A stretch of DNA of 64,000 nt, from positions 24,608,501 through 24,672,500 of the forward strand of contig JASXTE010000015.1 of assembly GCA_030280995.1 (NCBI GenBank), given 5' to 3'. The stretch comes from Hemileia vastatrix. Lineage: Eukaryota > Basidiomycota > Pucciniomycetes > Pucciniales > Zaghouaniaceae. Each line of letters begins with the position of its first letter. Position 1 is the first letter of the stretch. Under the pieces are notes generated by a model. The model was not told the origin of the DNA. It ran no database searches and saw only the letters and a program-made list of their open reading frames with translations. Made by a program: the position numbers and the translations under genes. Positions 30,443 through 40,434 of this stretch are shown piece by piece.

Positions 30443-31986
30443 CAGTGGCCGGACAAAAATTTCCACCTGTTTTTTTTTCTCATAACTCAGCAACTATCCA
30501 TTCTACATATATGGTCCTAATATCTTTCCAACTCTAACCACCATGTAGAAAACAGCCATAACATTTATTTTTTCATTGGATAACATTTTTATAAAAAAAA
30601 CCCCAAATTTAAAATTTTGAAAATTCAAAAATTCAAAATGTGAGAACAAGCAAGGTGACAAGGCCATACCTTTCAGCATTGAAACTAGAGAGTATGATAA
30701 GACATTTCATCAAAAAAAATTGTTGAAAAATGATTAAAAAAAAGTTACCTCACCTTACCAGCAGGTGGAGCCACCCTCAGCATCAACAACAGCCTTCATC
30801 CTAGCAGGCATGGATGCAACTAAATTATCTATTATGTTTCTCGGAAGGTTGTCCCAAGCCATTTGAATGGCCTCACGCATCTGAGGGATTGTTTTTGGTT
30901 GATAAAGTTGAGAAATAGAATCTTTGATTTCTCGCCATACATTCTCAATCAGATTGAGATCAGGAGACTGTGCTGGCCAGTCTATCATCTTGTGTAAGTT
31001 AATTGCTTCACTGAATTGAGCAGCAAGGTGTGAGGTGTGAATTGGGGCATTATATTCCATTAAGATTAGCCGGTTGCATCCATCATTTTTTGCAAGCCAA
31101 GGGAGTAAGTTGGAGAGATAAACATTTTCAATAAAATTTTTAGTCATTCATTGTTTTTCTGGAAGAAATACAAGGGGGCCCTTAAAATTGCAATGAAAAG
31201 AACCTCAAGCCATTTGCAAGTATTGCCCACTCTTGAAAGTGGGTACAAGACAATCATTTTTGAACTTTTCTTGAGTTTGACGGGTTGTCTTTCCAATTTC
31301 AAAACTTGATTCATTGGACCATAGCACAGCCTTCCAATTGTTAATAGTGCAGTGAAAATGGGCTTGAGCAAACTTGAGGCAGCAAGTTTTGTGTGAGGAG
31401 TTAATAAATGGCTTTTTTACAGCAGCTCAGCTATGGAATCCAAGTTTTTGTGCGCACCTTCAAAGTGTACAAGGTGAGATCTCATTTGTAAGTGTGTCTG
31501 TAATTTCAGCTAATGTTGATCTTCTATTTTCAGACAGGACTTGGCTGATTTCCCAAAGGTCACAATTGGAAGAAATGTGAGGTCGGACAGGGCGTTGGAC
31601 AGTTTCCACCGTGCCAGTGATATCATGTTTCTTGATGATATCACGCACAGTGGCCCAAGGAATCCCATAGTGCCTTAATATTTGGTATGGTTTGGCCCCC
31701 ACATTGACATGCCAACTATCTTCTCCTTCTCTTCGGTTGTCAAGTGCCTCTTTTTGGTTTGGGCTTGTGTCATAGGTGCAGGGGTCAGGTGAAAATGCAG
31801 TTAAGGATTGAATTTAAAAAATTAAAGAGAAAAACAAAACAAAAAAGTGATATTAGTTAAATATAAAAGAAAATTGAGAAATTGGTACTTACCTTGAGGC
31901 ATGAGCAGTGCTGGTTGTGGTAGCAGGAAGAAAGCTGATAATCCGGATTATGCATGCACCAGGTGAAAATTTTAGTCCGGCCACTG
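30443..31986 (-). mobile_element. Tc1/mariner element Tc-A
   Basis: Terminal repeats CAGTGGCCGGACAAAAATTT at the left and a near-perfect complement at the right. TA flanks both ends (30441-30442 and 31987-31988). It encloses a mutated transposase on the minus strand. The right TA is shared with the next element, Tc-B. Confidence 0.9.
30755..31773 (-). pseudogene. Tc-A transposase (Tc1/mariner DDE), inactive
   Basis: Starts MTQAQTKKRHLTTEEKEKI at 31773. A frameshift joins to GAKPYQILRHYGIPWATVRDI (helix-turn-helix, 31460-31702), then RRSTLAEITDTLTN. A stop is in the following segment, and 31144-31371 carries WSNESSF. 30755-31147 carries LMEYNAPIHTS and SPDLNLIENVWREIK, ending EGGSTCW. Tc1 transposases have Asp at the first two catalytic positions (W-S-D-E and E-D-N); here they read Asn and Tyr, while the third (IEN Glu) is kept. 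So the protein is both broken and catalytically dead. Confidence 0.88.
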
Positions 31987-32221
31987 TACAGTGCCCGGAA
32001 GAAAGTCTTTGGGATTTTTTATGCATAGCACCTTCCATTAACCACCACTTCATCCAGCCATCACTTGTTTACTATCACACCAAACGCCTCAAGATTTTAT
32101 TTTTTGGTCTTTCACCTTCCCCTGTTTCATTTGGTATAGTATTTTTGTGTACTCTATCTCATTTGGGCAAGATATAAACTAATTTATTTTCTTTAGTTTT
32201 TTTTTTACTTTTCCTTGCACT

Positions 32222-33753
32222 ATGGAGACCTCTAGACCTGTAAAGAAGCAACTTACAATAACAAAATGAGCTCACATTGTTGGCATGGCTGAAGCAGGAA
32301 TCACACCAGCTAAAATTTCTAGAAAGCTAGGTGTTGCTGACTCTACTTGTCAGCCTAGATATCCCTAGGACTGAGTATTTCTTATGCTTAAAATAAGATA
32401 ACCTTAAGTAAATTAAGCTTATATCTTAAAAATAAGGTTCAAATAATAATATATATTATTTTAATATATATATATATAATTATTATTCTATTATATAACT
32501 TATAGTAGTTTAAATAGCTTATCCATAGCCTAATAATATTTATTAAGGTGTTAAAGGAGTCATAATATACTTATCTTAAGTGATATGAAGTAATTATTGA
32601 CATACATAAGCTTATATGTATACATAAATCTCATATTCAGTGAAATATGCAGTATATTATGTATATTTAGGTATATAAGTGGGTTTTAGCCCCTTAATAG
32701 CCTATAAACTTTGTTTTTCTGCTTATTTTAGGTCATATGGACGAAATCAGTGGACTCACAACGCCTACAGAAGCATAGACACCTATATCAGGCGCATACA
32801 CCCAGTTTGGACAACTAAGATTACTTCCTTGGATGGTTATTCACGGATTTATGGGTTGGAAGGACATTTCTGGGTTAATATGGATGCTTGGGGATGTTAT
32901 TGGGGGCTTGGAAATTTTATTTGTTTCCTTTATATGCTTTTGGTTTCATTAAATCTCTTTTTGATTGTTTATTTTACCTGTTTCTTTATGGTATCCGCTT
33001 TTATCTGGATTTTCTATTTATGGAATAGATCTGTGTTATTATTAATAGTGATGGAGGGTCCTTACTGGAGGTCTGGGTGTTGAAACTGCTTGAAGTGGAC
33101 GCCATGGGGAGGTGATGGGCCCTCACAGTGCTGTAATTGCCGGGGATAGCAGTGACATCATCTGGATTGAATGTCTGTGCACTCCAGTGGATTTGGGTAT
33201 AAGTAAGAAGGGATTTTGAGGGTTATTTATCATCATTCAATTACTACAATTCAAACAAACACTACAATACAATTATTAGAATTTAGAAATATATTATTAA
33301 GCCATTATAAATTGATATTATCTTTATATAAGCTATAATTATATTTTATTTATCTTTTTTCCACCACTAGCACGCATTTAAATCCAAGTATTGTGAGTTT
33401 TATTTGAGTATAACTATTTTATTAGTCTTCCCCTGAGGTTTAATCACTAAATCATTTATCAATAAGTAGTAGGACCATAAATAAACACTATTATATCATA
33501 CTTATATACTAGACTATACTGACACTACTGTTCGCTCAATGTTGGAGAGATGGAGAGCTAGGGGCAATGTTGAAACTGCACCCTGTTCCAGTTGTCCCCT
33601 TAAAACAAACTCAAGAGACATGCGTGAACTCAAATGACTCATCCTCTCTAATTGCAAAGCCAAGTTGAGTAGCCTCTTATTCACTTAGTGTCATCAATGC
33701 CTGCTCGTATGAAGGCTGTCATTGATGCAAATGGTGGATCCACCCGCTGGTGA
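32222..33753 (+). pseudogene. Tc-B transposase remnant
   Basis: 32222-32347 reads METSRPVKKQLTITK, stop, AHIVGMAEAGITPAKI and SRKLGVADST; after the LTR it resumes as VRSMLERWRARGNVETAPC. This is the paired helix-turn-helix DNA-binding part. The C-terminus MPARMKAVIDANGGSTRW-stop is at 33697-33753. The catalytic DDE core is deleted. Mobilisable at best. Confidence 0.82.
32348..33524 (-). repeat. Solo LTR, family B (inverted copy)
   Basis: 1177 bp, TGTCAGCCTAGATATCC to GACTATACTGACA, flanked by CTACT (32343-32347 and 33525-33529). Removing it and one CTACT restores the helix-turn-helix reading VADSTVRSM of Tc-B. Reverse complement of the LTR at 1175-4060 apart from its insertions. The 134-aa ORF at 32679-33083 lies wholly within it and is not supported as a gene. 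Confidence 0.9.
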
Positions 33754-34063
33754 GTCTCAAATTTTTAGCTTGTTTTTTTTCTTTTTTTATGCTTTGATGT
33801 TACAACTAGGGGTTATCTGAGTCTAGCTTTCTATATAAACAAGTCTCATTGCTTAGAAATGCCTACTTTAAAATTTATGGAATCACCTTTTTTACAAAAT
33901 GAAATAAATATAAAAATATTGATTATTATGATTTTTAGTTGTGATATTCGTAATCTACACAACAACTTTAACCATAATGAGCAATCTCGTAGTGAAAATG
34001 AGAGTTGAGTGTAGATTTTGTGAGGAAAACTTCAATCCCGAAGACTTTCTTCTGGGCACTGTA

Positions 34064-34428
34064 CATCCTAAGAGCGAGAGGTTCTTGCAAAGTGGTATAG
34101 TTGTAAGGCAAGGGGTGTACTTGTTAAATGTATAAAAGTAGTTTTACTTTGTGACTCAAAATAATAATATCTTCTGTGGGAAAAACTCAAGGAAATAGTT
34201 CAATTGGTTACTGAGTAACTGAATTATTTTTATTATGCTTTTTTTTTGTGGGAAAATCAGGAAGTCGTAGTTCAATCGGATGTCCAAATTGGGAATGAGG
34301 GGTCTCCACCCTGTTAGGTCATACTCACCTGTGCCGCAGCAACCCTAAGTTGTGTATATAGTTACAAGCATAATATAGTACGTGTGTGTGTGATTGAAGT
34401 AATAAGGAATAACCATCATCTAAATCAA
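34064..34428. other. Intergenic, no gene seen
   Basis: AT-rich sequence with one GTGTGTGTGTG run at 34383-34393. A phrase AAGGCAAGGGGTGTAC at 34105-34120 echoes ACAAGGGGTGTAC left of Tc-A at 30431. No ORF of note. Confidence 0.4.
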
Positions 34429-35172
34429 TAAAACAAGAGACGATATTAGGACACACCGGCACACTCAACCAAAAGTGTTAGGTGCACGCTGGTGATGCTA
34501 TTTTTGTCTATTTTCAATTCAATTTTTTTAGATGTCTCATACTATGTAACAACATCCCTTAGATATATACATAATTCTTACGCTTGGTGTGCAAGTGTGA
34601 TATTATTACCGAATAGGGAAAAAAACACCCACTACTACAAATACATACGGTGTGCAAGTTAGATACTACTGCATTATGAGGCAAAAAAAATATGTTGCCG
34701 GGCACTGTACAATCCTTTGTTAAATATGCAAGTATTACTTCAGTACAGGCTCAGTTTGTGAACACTGAACTATTATATACATATTTAATTTTAGTTTTTA
34801 TCACCAGTAACTTATAAGTGTGGTAATGGCAATCAATATGAGTCAAATGATGATAACGAGCAAATAATTTTGTGACTCTAAACCTTGCACAATCACTGAA
34901 ATCTTAAATTAATGTGCACTTTACAATCATTCCCTTAAATATGTATATAATAGTTCAGTGTCCACAAACTGAGCCTGTACTGAAGTAATACTTGCATATT
35001 TAACAAAGGATTGTACAGTGCCCGGCAACATATTTTTGTTGCCCCATAATGCAGTAGTATCTAACTTGCACACCATATGTATTTGTAGTAGTGGGTGTTT
35101 TTTTCCCTATTTGGTAATAATATCACACTTGCACACCAAGCGTAAGAATTATGTATATATCTAAGGGATGTT

Positions 35173-35307
35173 TATAGTGGAGACTATCTAGTTTTCATTA
35201 CTCTGTGCAAACACTTATATATCTATATACACATAGCTCTAGAATATTCTACTAGTTTCTCATCTCTTCTCGATCATTCTACTAACTTCCCTAAACACTC
35301 CACAACA
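35173..35307 (-). repeat. Copia 3' LTR (135 bp)
   Basis: Appears identical to 39202-39336. On the minus strand it is preceded by the purine tract GGTTGAGGGCGGGGG (35308-35322). Confidence 0.92.
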
Positions 35308-35322
35308 CCCCCGCCCTCAACC
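35308..35322 (-). other. Copia polypurine tract
   Basis: Minus-strand GGTTGAGGGCGGGGG directly before the 3' LTR. Confidence 0.7.
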
Positions 35323-35370
35323 ATACGAAACACCCATTTTACAAAGATTTGAGCTGTAATCACTACGCAA

Positions 35371-35592
35371 TATAGGGGGTGGACTTGCTAGCAAGTCATC
35401 AACCTGAACTCAGATGGAACTAAGACTGAACTCATACTGAACTCTACTTGAACACCCACCTATAACTGTTCTGCTGAGTGGTGTTCATCCCTGATTGTAT
35501 GGTTCCTTTATCAATAGCTCAATGTGTGTTCAATCTGTGGTGAGTTTGGGTCCAAGGTTGCGGACTCGCTAGCAAGTCCGCCCCCCATATTG
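35371..35592. repeat. Inverted repeat in the Copia 3' UTR with GACTTGCTAGCAAGTC palindrome
   Basis: CAATATAGGGGGTGGACTTG at the left is mirrored by CAAGTCCGCCCCCCATATTG at the right; the right arm covers the ORF stop. The left arm includes the perfect 16-nt palindrome GACTTGCTAGCAAGTC (35382-35397). The 3' end of the RNA could fold back on the stop codon. Confidence 0.6.
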
Positions 35593-38500
35593 TGTGGTGA
35601 ATAGTGGCAAAGTGTCTGAGAGTTTGTTCCTCCCTATGGTTTTAGTCATAATGTCAGCAATGTTGTCATGAGTAGAAATCCAGGTGAGAGAAGCCAGTTC
35701 ATCGTATAGTATTTCATTCACATAATAGAAGTCTCGCCTCATGTGTCTGGAACGTTTGTTAGAAGGTGAATCTTCTGCAACATGGACAGATGATTTGTTG
35801 TCGCAAAAGAGCTTAAGTTTAAACTTGATGCCTGTAACATCCTCTATGAGGTTCTGGATCCATATTCCAGTCCGAGTCCCATGACTTAAGGCCATATTTT
35901 CTGCGTGTTGTGATGAAATTGAAACAAGTGGTTGTCGCTTTGCACTCCAGCTAATAGGTACCCCATGGTACATGATGACATATCCATGATTGGCCCGATC
36001 TGTAGGACTAGTCCAACTTGCATCTGTATAGACATGCAGTGGTTGATCTTTGATATATTGAGGTTTTATAATGAGTGCAAGACCTTGAGTGGCTTCCAGA
36101 TAACCTAGAAAATGATTAATGGCAACCCAATGTTCGGGCTGTGGATTTTGGGCAAAACGTGATAGGAAATTGACACTATAAGAAATATCGGGTCTTGTAC
36201 CAACTGCGAGGTAGCTCATTGAGCCAAGGATACTGAGGTAGTTTCGTTGGTTGAGTTTATCGGTCAGTTTGATAATGCCATTTTCTGGATGACTGGGGAG
36301 TGTAGTCAGGTACCGGTTGTGGGAGGGGTTGTGTTCTTTCAATATTCTAGAAACTAAAGCACCCTGATTCAGAGCAAAGCCTCCATCAATGTGTTTAATA
36401 TCCACACCAACAATAGAAGTAATAGTACTAGACCATTTTATATTCAGAATGCCATCTAAATTTTTTGATAAAGTATTTAACACTAAATCAGAACTACCAG
36501 CAACTATACCATCATCAACATGTATCCAGATAATCCCCCTGTCACTATTATTACCACTACTAATTATATATAGACTAGAATCATAAAAACTAGGGATATA
36601 ACCAAGTTGTCGAAGTTTGGAGGACAAATGTTTCCACCAGCAGTGTGCCGCCTGTTTTGTCCCATATAAGGCCTTTTTTAATTTTAAAACTTTATTGTTT
36701 ATTTTTTCATGTTCATAAAAACCTTCAGGTAATTCTATCCATACATCTTCATCAATTTTTGAGTGTAAGTAGGCTGCTGTGACATCAAAACTATGGACAG
36801 GCCATTGATTCAATGCTGCTGTTGTTAGAAGGAGTCGTAAAGAAGTGAAAGTTGCAGTAGGTGCAAAGGTATTGTGATAATCTGTTCCTTCAACTTGGGT
36901 GAAGCCTTTGGCTACAAATCTAGCTTTTCTTTTGATAACATTCCCTGCACCATCTCGTTTAATGCTGAAAACCCATTTTCCCTTCATAACATTCTTGTTT
37001 TCTGGCCGGTCAACAAAATCCCAAACATCCATCTTTTCCATATTCTCCATTTCATTCTTACATGCCTTTACCCACTCTTTATTTTCCCCATCTTTCATTG
37101 CCTGTTTGTAGGTCCTAGGTACACCACTCATAATTTCCACACAATTACGCTCAATGTCATCCGCAGTTCTGTCTTGCTCACGAATTTCTTTAATCTCATC
37201 AAAATTCAGCAAATCCATTTTATTAGTGATAAAATCCAAGTCCATTTTTTGTTTTTTTTGAATTTTACTATTATGGTCTTGAGTATTGTTACTTCTAGCT
37301 AGATCAGTGTAATTTTGATTTTTAACAGGTCTGCGGACTTCATAGGTTTGAGATTTCAAGTCTCCAGGAAAATGTACCCATATGCTTTCATAGTATTTAT
37401 TTTTAATCTTATCATACATTATCCATCCTTTACCTCCCACAGAATATCCAAGTACAACACATTCAATGCCTCTTTTATCAAGTTTTTTTCTTTTTTCTGA
37501 AGGTAAGTGAACATATCCTACTTCTCCAAAAATTCTCAAGTGAGAAAGATCAGGCCGATAACCCATGAAGGATTCAAAAGGTGTATTGGTAAGACAGGTG
37601 CTGTTGGGAACCCTGTTGTATACATATGCTGCCCATAAATAAGCCCTGCCCCAGAACTCCTCAGGTAATTTGCTATCAACAAGCAGTGTCCTACCACTGT
37701 CAGATACAGTCCTGTTGAAACGCTCAATTTTGCCGTTTTGTCCATGAGTGTATGGCATGCTATGTTCGCGAAAAATTCCTTTCTCAGCCATCCAAATCTT
37801 AACTTGATTATTGACATATTCAGTCCCATTATCTGTACGTATAATTTTTACTTTGTGGTTACTGTAGTTTTCCAGTAAGTTAACAGTCCGTACAATTGAT
37901 CCAAAAACATCTGTTTTGCTCTTTAGAAGTTCACAAACACCAAAAGAGGTGTGCAGGTCCTGAAAAGTAATCATGTATGTGTAACCTTCTGGAGTTGGTG
38001 GTAGTGGACCAACTAAGTCAGTCGTTATGATCTCAAGTTTTTGTAATGATCTGTTCGTTGGGTGCCATGATGGATTTTGACGGCGTTCACTTTTTGATTC
38101 TTTACATGCAGTGCAGTTGAGTGACCCAGCAGGTAAGAATTTAGGAAGTCCATTGGCTCCTCCAAATTTGAATAGTCGTTTGATGCATTTGAGAGATCTG
38201 TGACCAAGACGGAGATGCCATACCATCAAAAGATTATCATTGTCATTGTTTACAGAAATATCAGTTGGGCCGGGAGCAACTTCAGAAGGACAGATAGCGA
38301 CAGAAAGTATTTTATTACTAGGGAGACATTTATCATCTATGGTAACAGGATTAGGCAACACCCATTTCCTATCCTTATATTCTGCTTTGAGTAAATAGAA
38401 TCCATCTCTGTCCAGAATAAACATATCCTTTTCATAAACCCCAATCTGTCCTCCTCCCTCTATAATAGCAGCAGGGGATATTAAAGTGCTACTCGCTGAT

Positions 38501-39003
38501 TCACAAAACAAGACACCATTCAATGCCAGTATATTCCCATCTACATCCCGAAAGTTAAGAGTCCCCATGCCTGTGATGAAAGGAGGTTTAGAGAGGTGGG
38601 TGGCTACTTTCAGTGGTATAGGATTTTTAAAGGGTTTGAAATTGACTAGCTGGTCTTTGTTTCCAGTTAGGTGGTGAGTGGCACCACTATCAAGGATTGG
38701 ACTTGAGTGGGTGTAAGATACATTGGCGCGGGCCTCTTTGATTCGGGGTTCATCATCTGCAGCAATTAGATTCTCGCCAATCTCGGTGATTTTAGTAAAA
38801 GTTTGTGGGCTCACATTTCTTTGATGAAGGGATGGAAGACATGGAGCTGGTGACATGGAGGTGGTTGGGTGAACAGAAGGTTGGTAAACTGGATACAAGG
38901 TTGGGTAGTATGTTTGGTAATTCAATGAGTTGCCGCAGTTTGATACAGGTGGAGGTGGATAAAAATAGGAGGTAGATAAGTTATACGGGTTGTAGCAAGC
39001 CAT
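35569..39003 (-). CDS. Copia Pol: protease, integrase, RT, RNase H
   Basis: 1144 aa, uninterrupted. The N-terminal 90 aa are Pro/Tyr-rich. Protease ILDSGATHHLTG is near residue 102; the pre-integrase His/Cys motif (WHLRLGHRSL, CTACKES) near 262-300; integrase core with TTDLVGPLP, RTDNGTEYV and GKIERFNRTV near 325-430; RT (KGKWVFSIKRDGAGNVIKRK, FAPTATFTSLRLLL) with active site HVDDGIVAGS near 832; RNase H (YTDASWTS, ISSQHAENMALSHG, FCDNKSSVHVAEDS) to the end. Order integrase before RT defines Ty1/Copia. A typical Copia polyprotein has about 300 more N-terminal residues with the capsid and a zinc knuckle, missing here. First ATG used. Confidence 0.93.
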   Translation of the reverse strand: MACYNPYNLSTSYFYPPPPVSNCGNSLNYQTYYPTLYPVYQPSVHPTTSMSPAPCLPSLHQRNVSPQTFTKITEIGENLIAADDEPRIKEARANVSYTHSSPILDSGATHHLTGNKDQLVNFKPFKNPIPLKVATHLSKPPFITGMGTLNFRDVDGNILALNGVLFCESASSTLISPAAIIEGGGQIGVYEKDMFILDRDGFYLLKAEYKDRKWVLPNPVTIDDKCLPSNKILSVAICPSEVAPGPTDISVNNDNDNLLMVWHLRLGHRSLKCIKRLFKFGGANGLPKFLPAGSLNCTACKESKSERRQNPSWHPTNRSLQKLEIITTDLVGPLPPTPEGYTYMITFQDLHTSFGVCELLKSKTDVFGSIVRTVNLLENYSNHKVKIIRTDNGTEYVNNQVKIWMAEKGIFREHSMPYTHGQNGKIERFNRTVSDSGRTLLVDSKLPEEFWGRAYLWAAYVYNRVPNSTCLTNTPFESFMGYRPDLSHLRIFGEVGYVHLPSEKRKKLDKRGIECVVLGYSVGGKGWIMYDKIKNKYYESIWVHFPGDLKSQTYEVRRPVKNQNYTDLARSNNTQDHNSKIQKKQKMDLDFITNKMDLLNFDEIKEIREQDRTADDIERNCVEIMSGVPRTYKQAMKDGENKEWVKACKNEMENMEKMDVWDFVDRPENKNVMKGKWVFSIKRDGAGNVIKRKARFVAKGFTQVEGTDYHNTFAPTATFTSLRLLLTTAALNQWPVHSFDVTAAYLHSKIDEDVWIELPEGFYEHEKINNKVLKLKKALYGTKQAAHCWWKHLSSKLRQLGYIPSFYDSSLYIISSGNNSDRGIIWIHVDDGIVAGSSDLVLNTLSKNLDGILNIKWSSTITSIVGVDIKHIDGGFALNQGALVSRILKEHNPSHNRYLTTLPSHPENGIIKLTDKLNQRNYLSILGSMSYLAVGTRPDISYSVNFLSRFAQNPQPEHWVAINHFLGYLEATQGLALIIKPQYIKDQPLHVYTDASWTSPTDRANHGYVIMYHGVPISWSAKRQPLVSISSQHAENMALSHGTRTGIWIQNLIEDVTGIKFKLKLFCDNKSSVHVAEDSPSNKRSRHMRRDFYYVNEILYDELASLTWISTHDNIADIMTKTIGRNKLSDTLPLFTTQYGGRTC

Positions 39004-39184
39004 GTGTGAGAGATAAAAAAAAATATAATAATAATAATAAAATAATATTGATATTGATAATAGCTCAGAGGTTATCCTGAGGGGTTGGTGCTACTGGTTG
39101 AGTCTGGAGGTTATCCAAGATAAAGATAAAAAAAAAATCGGGTTACCGAAGGGTTCAGAATTACTGGGGGCGCAGGTCAGGTTT

Positions 39185-39201
39185 AACGCAGGCCCATAAC
39201 C
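39185..39201 (-). other. Copia primer-binding site matching the initiator tRNA-Met anticodon arm
   Basis: The + strand reads ACGCAGGCCCATAACC next to the 5' LTR. It resembles the anticodon arm of eukaryotic initiator tRNA-Met (CGCAGGGCTCATAACC in yeast, from memory) with one gap and one change. Copia elements are known to prime from a half-molecule of this tRNA. Confidence 0.6.
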
Positions 39202-39336
39202 TATAGTGGAGACTATCTAGTTTTCATTACTCTGTGCAAACACTTATATATCTATATACACATAGCTCTAGAATATTCTACTAGTTTCTCATCTCTTCTC
39301 GATCATTCTACTAACTTCCCTAAACACTCCACAACA
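39202..39336 (-). repeat. Copia 5' LTR (135 bp)
   Basis: Identical by eye to the 3' LTR. Minus strand TGTTGTGGAG..CCACTATA. Confidence 0.92.
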
Positions 39337-39463
39337 ATGTTGTTACATAGTATGAGACATCTAAAAAATTTGAATTGAAAATAGACAAAAATAGCATCAC
39401 CGGCGTGCACCTAACACTTTTGGTTGAGTGTACCGGTGTGTCCTAATATCGTCCCTAAAACAA

Positions 39464-40432
39464 TTGTTCCAATACACCCGGCTCGCCAAAAAAAAAAAAA
39501 ATCCTTTACCACCGTTTTGCGTGCGACGTGGTGAGTTAAAATAAGAAAAAAGCTGAAAAAAAGAGTGAAAACACGTGAAAATTCAATTGAGAATAAAAAC
39601 GAAGATGACGTCACGTACTGGAAAATAGGCGGTTGGACCACCCGGTTGGACAGTCCCAAGGTAAAAATAAGTACCAACTATCTGTTATGGTGTTACCATA
39701 CTATGTACTTAGCTAGTCTCTCATCAGTATATAGTGTAGCCTCCGAATACATCGGAGACCTTTCCCTGGTTGTACAAGGCATCATTCTCTACACTATCGA
39801 ATAATGGTTGGCTGTGGCAAAGATTGTAGAAGGGAAAAATGGAGTAATATCGAGAAAGTAGGAGGGAAAATTGTGTGGAGGTGGGGCTCGATTGTATTGG
39901 AAATTGCTGCATCGTGTACAAGTTGCTGATGTTGAAAAAAAATCGAAGGTGACAAAAAAGTTTCAAGGAAGATAACCAATTCCACGAAAAATTATATTTT
40001 CAAGAAAAGCCTTTAAGTTTTAGCTACACAACAATATTAAAGTATAATTGTGAAAGCCAGACATGCCAATCTTCGGCTCTTGCCGATTTTCGAGGTTGAA
40101 AGGAAGCTTTACGAGACTGAGGGTTGCTACGAGTGGGAGATCAGGGGCTGCCACTCTGAACAAGGTCATGAGTTTTAACGAGCGATAGTCAGCCATGAGA
40201 GTGATGGGCAAGAAGGCACGGCGAGACGCCATGGAGGGTGGCTACACAGAGGCGTGATGTGCTTGCGTGATGATTAAAAACAGGGGTCAATTCCGATGAG
40301 AAGGGTTGTTGGAAATCGCCCTCTGTAAGCACGCCATGTAAAATTCTAAATACCTTTAAGGATAATTCGAGTGTGAATATTACTCCGAATGGAGATGTTT
40401 CCCTTCCAACCAATCCCAGGACAACCAGAACC
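39464..40432. other. Intergenic DNA of higher GC, no supported gene
   Basis: Holds a 13-nt A run (39488-39500). Small ORFs on both strands (for example 39724-39966, 40020-40232, 40189-40413, all minus) overlap one another, have no recognisable motif and no intron model. 40060-40430 is richer in GC than the transposon DNA and could be a decayed host exon, but I cannot support one. Confidence 0.4.
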
Positions 40433-40434
40433 TA

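Larger units (their letters stand above)
31989..34061 (+). mobile_element. Tc1/mariner element Tc-B, internally deleted, split by LTR-B
   Basis: Ends CAGTGCCCGGAAGAAAGTCT and, inverted, a copy with two differences at 34031-34061. TA flanks at 31987-31988 and 34062-34063. Between them are the N- and C-terminal ends of a + strand transposase with most of the middle missing, and a family-B solo LTR. A different subfamily from Tc-A by its terminal repeat beyond CAGTG.CC. Confidence 0.85.
35173..39336 (-). mobile_element. Ty1/Copia element without a capsid domain
   Basis: 4164 bp, 135-bp LTRs, 5-bp duplication ATGTT (35168-35172 and 39337-39341). Minus strand: 5' LTR 39202-39336, primer site, about 198 bp of leader, a single ORF starting near the protease, 3' UTR, purine tract, 3' LTR. 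LTRs begin TGTTGTGGAG and end CCACTATA, so they are TG..TA rather than TG..CA. No capsid region exists between leader and protease. Confidence 0.92.
34437..39455. mobile_element. Nearly palindromic DNA transposon with 8-bp duplication, host of the Copia element
   Basis: Without the Copia insertion (35173-39336 plus 5 bp) it is about 850 bp. The arms of about 350 bp are inverted repeats: 34437-34790 pairs with 34925-35172 continued by 39337-39455. Ends are G(A/G)GACGATATTAGGACACAC. The 8-bp direct repeat TAAAACAA flanks it (34429-34436 and 39456-39463). No transposase. An 8-bp duplication fits hAT or P-like elements, and long arms fit Mutator-like or foldback elements, so I leave the superfamily open. 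Confidence 0.82.

Noticed and set aside
32679..33083. 134-aa ORF
   Set aside because: Entirely inside a solo LTR of family B. The matching LTR at 1175-4060 does not keep it.
34260..34340. tRNA-like stretch (GTAGTTCAATCGG..)
   Set aside because: Slight A-box resemblance, but no B box, no cloverleaf and no CCA-side stem.
36874..37302. 142-aa + strand ORF opposite Copia pol
   Set aside because: Antisense shadow of a highly conserved RT frame with no start context or motif.
39724..40413. Possible host gene from overlapping minus ORFs
   Set aside because: Frames overlap without splice sites that join them, and no recognisable domain or signal.
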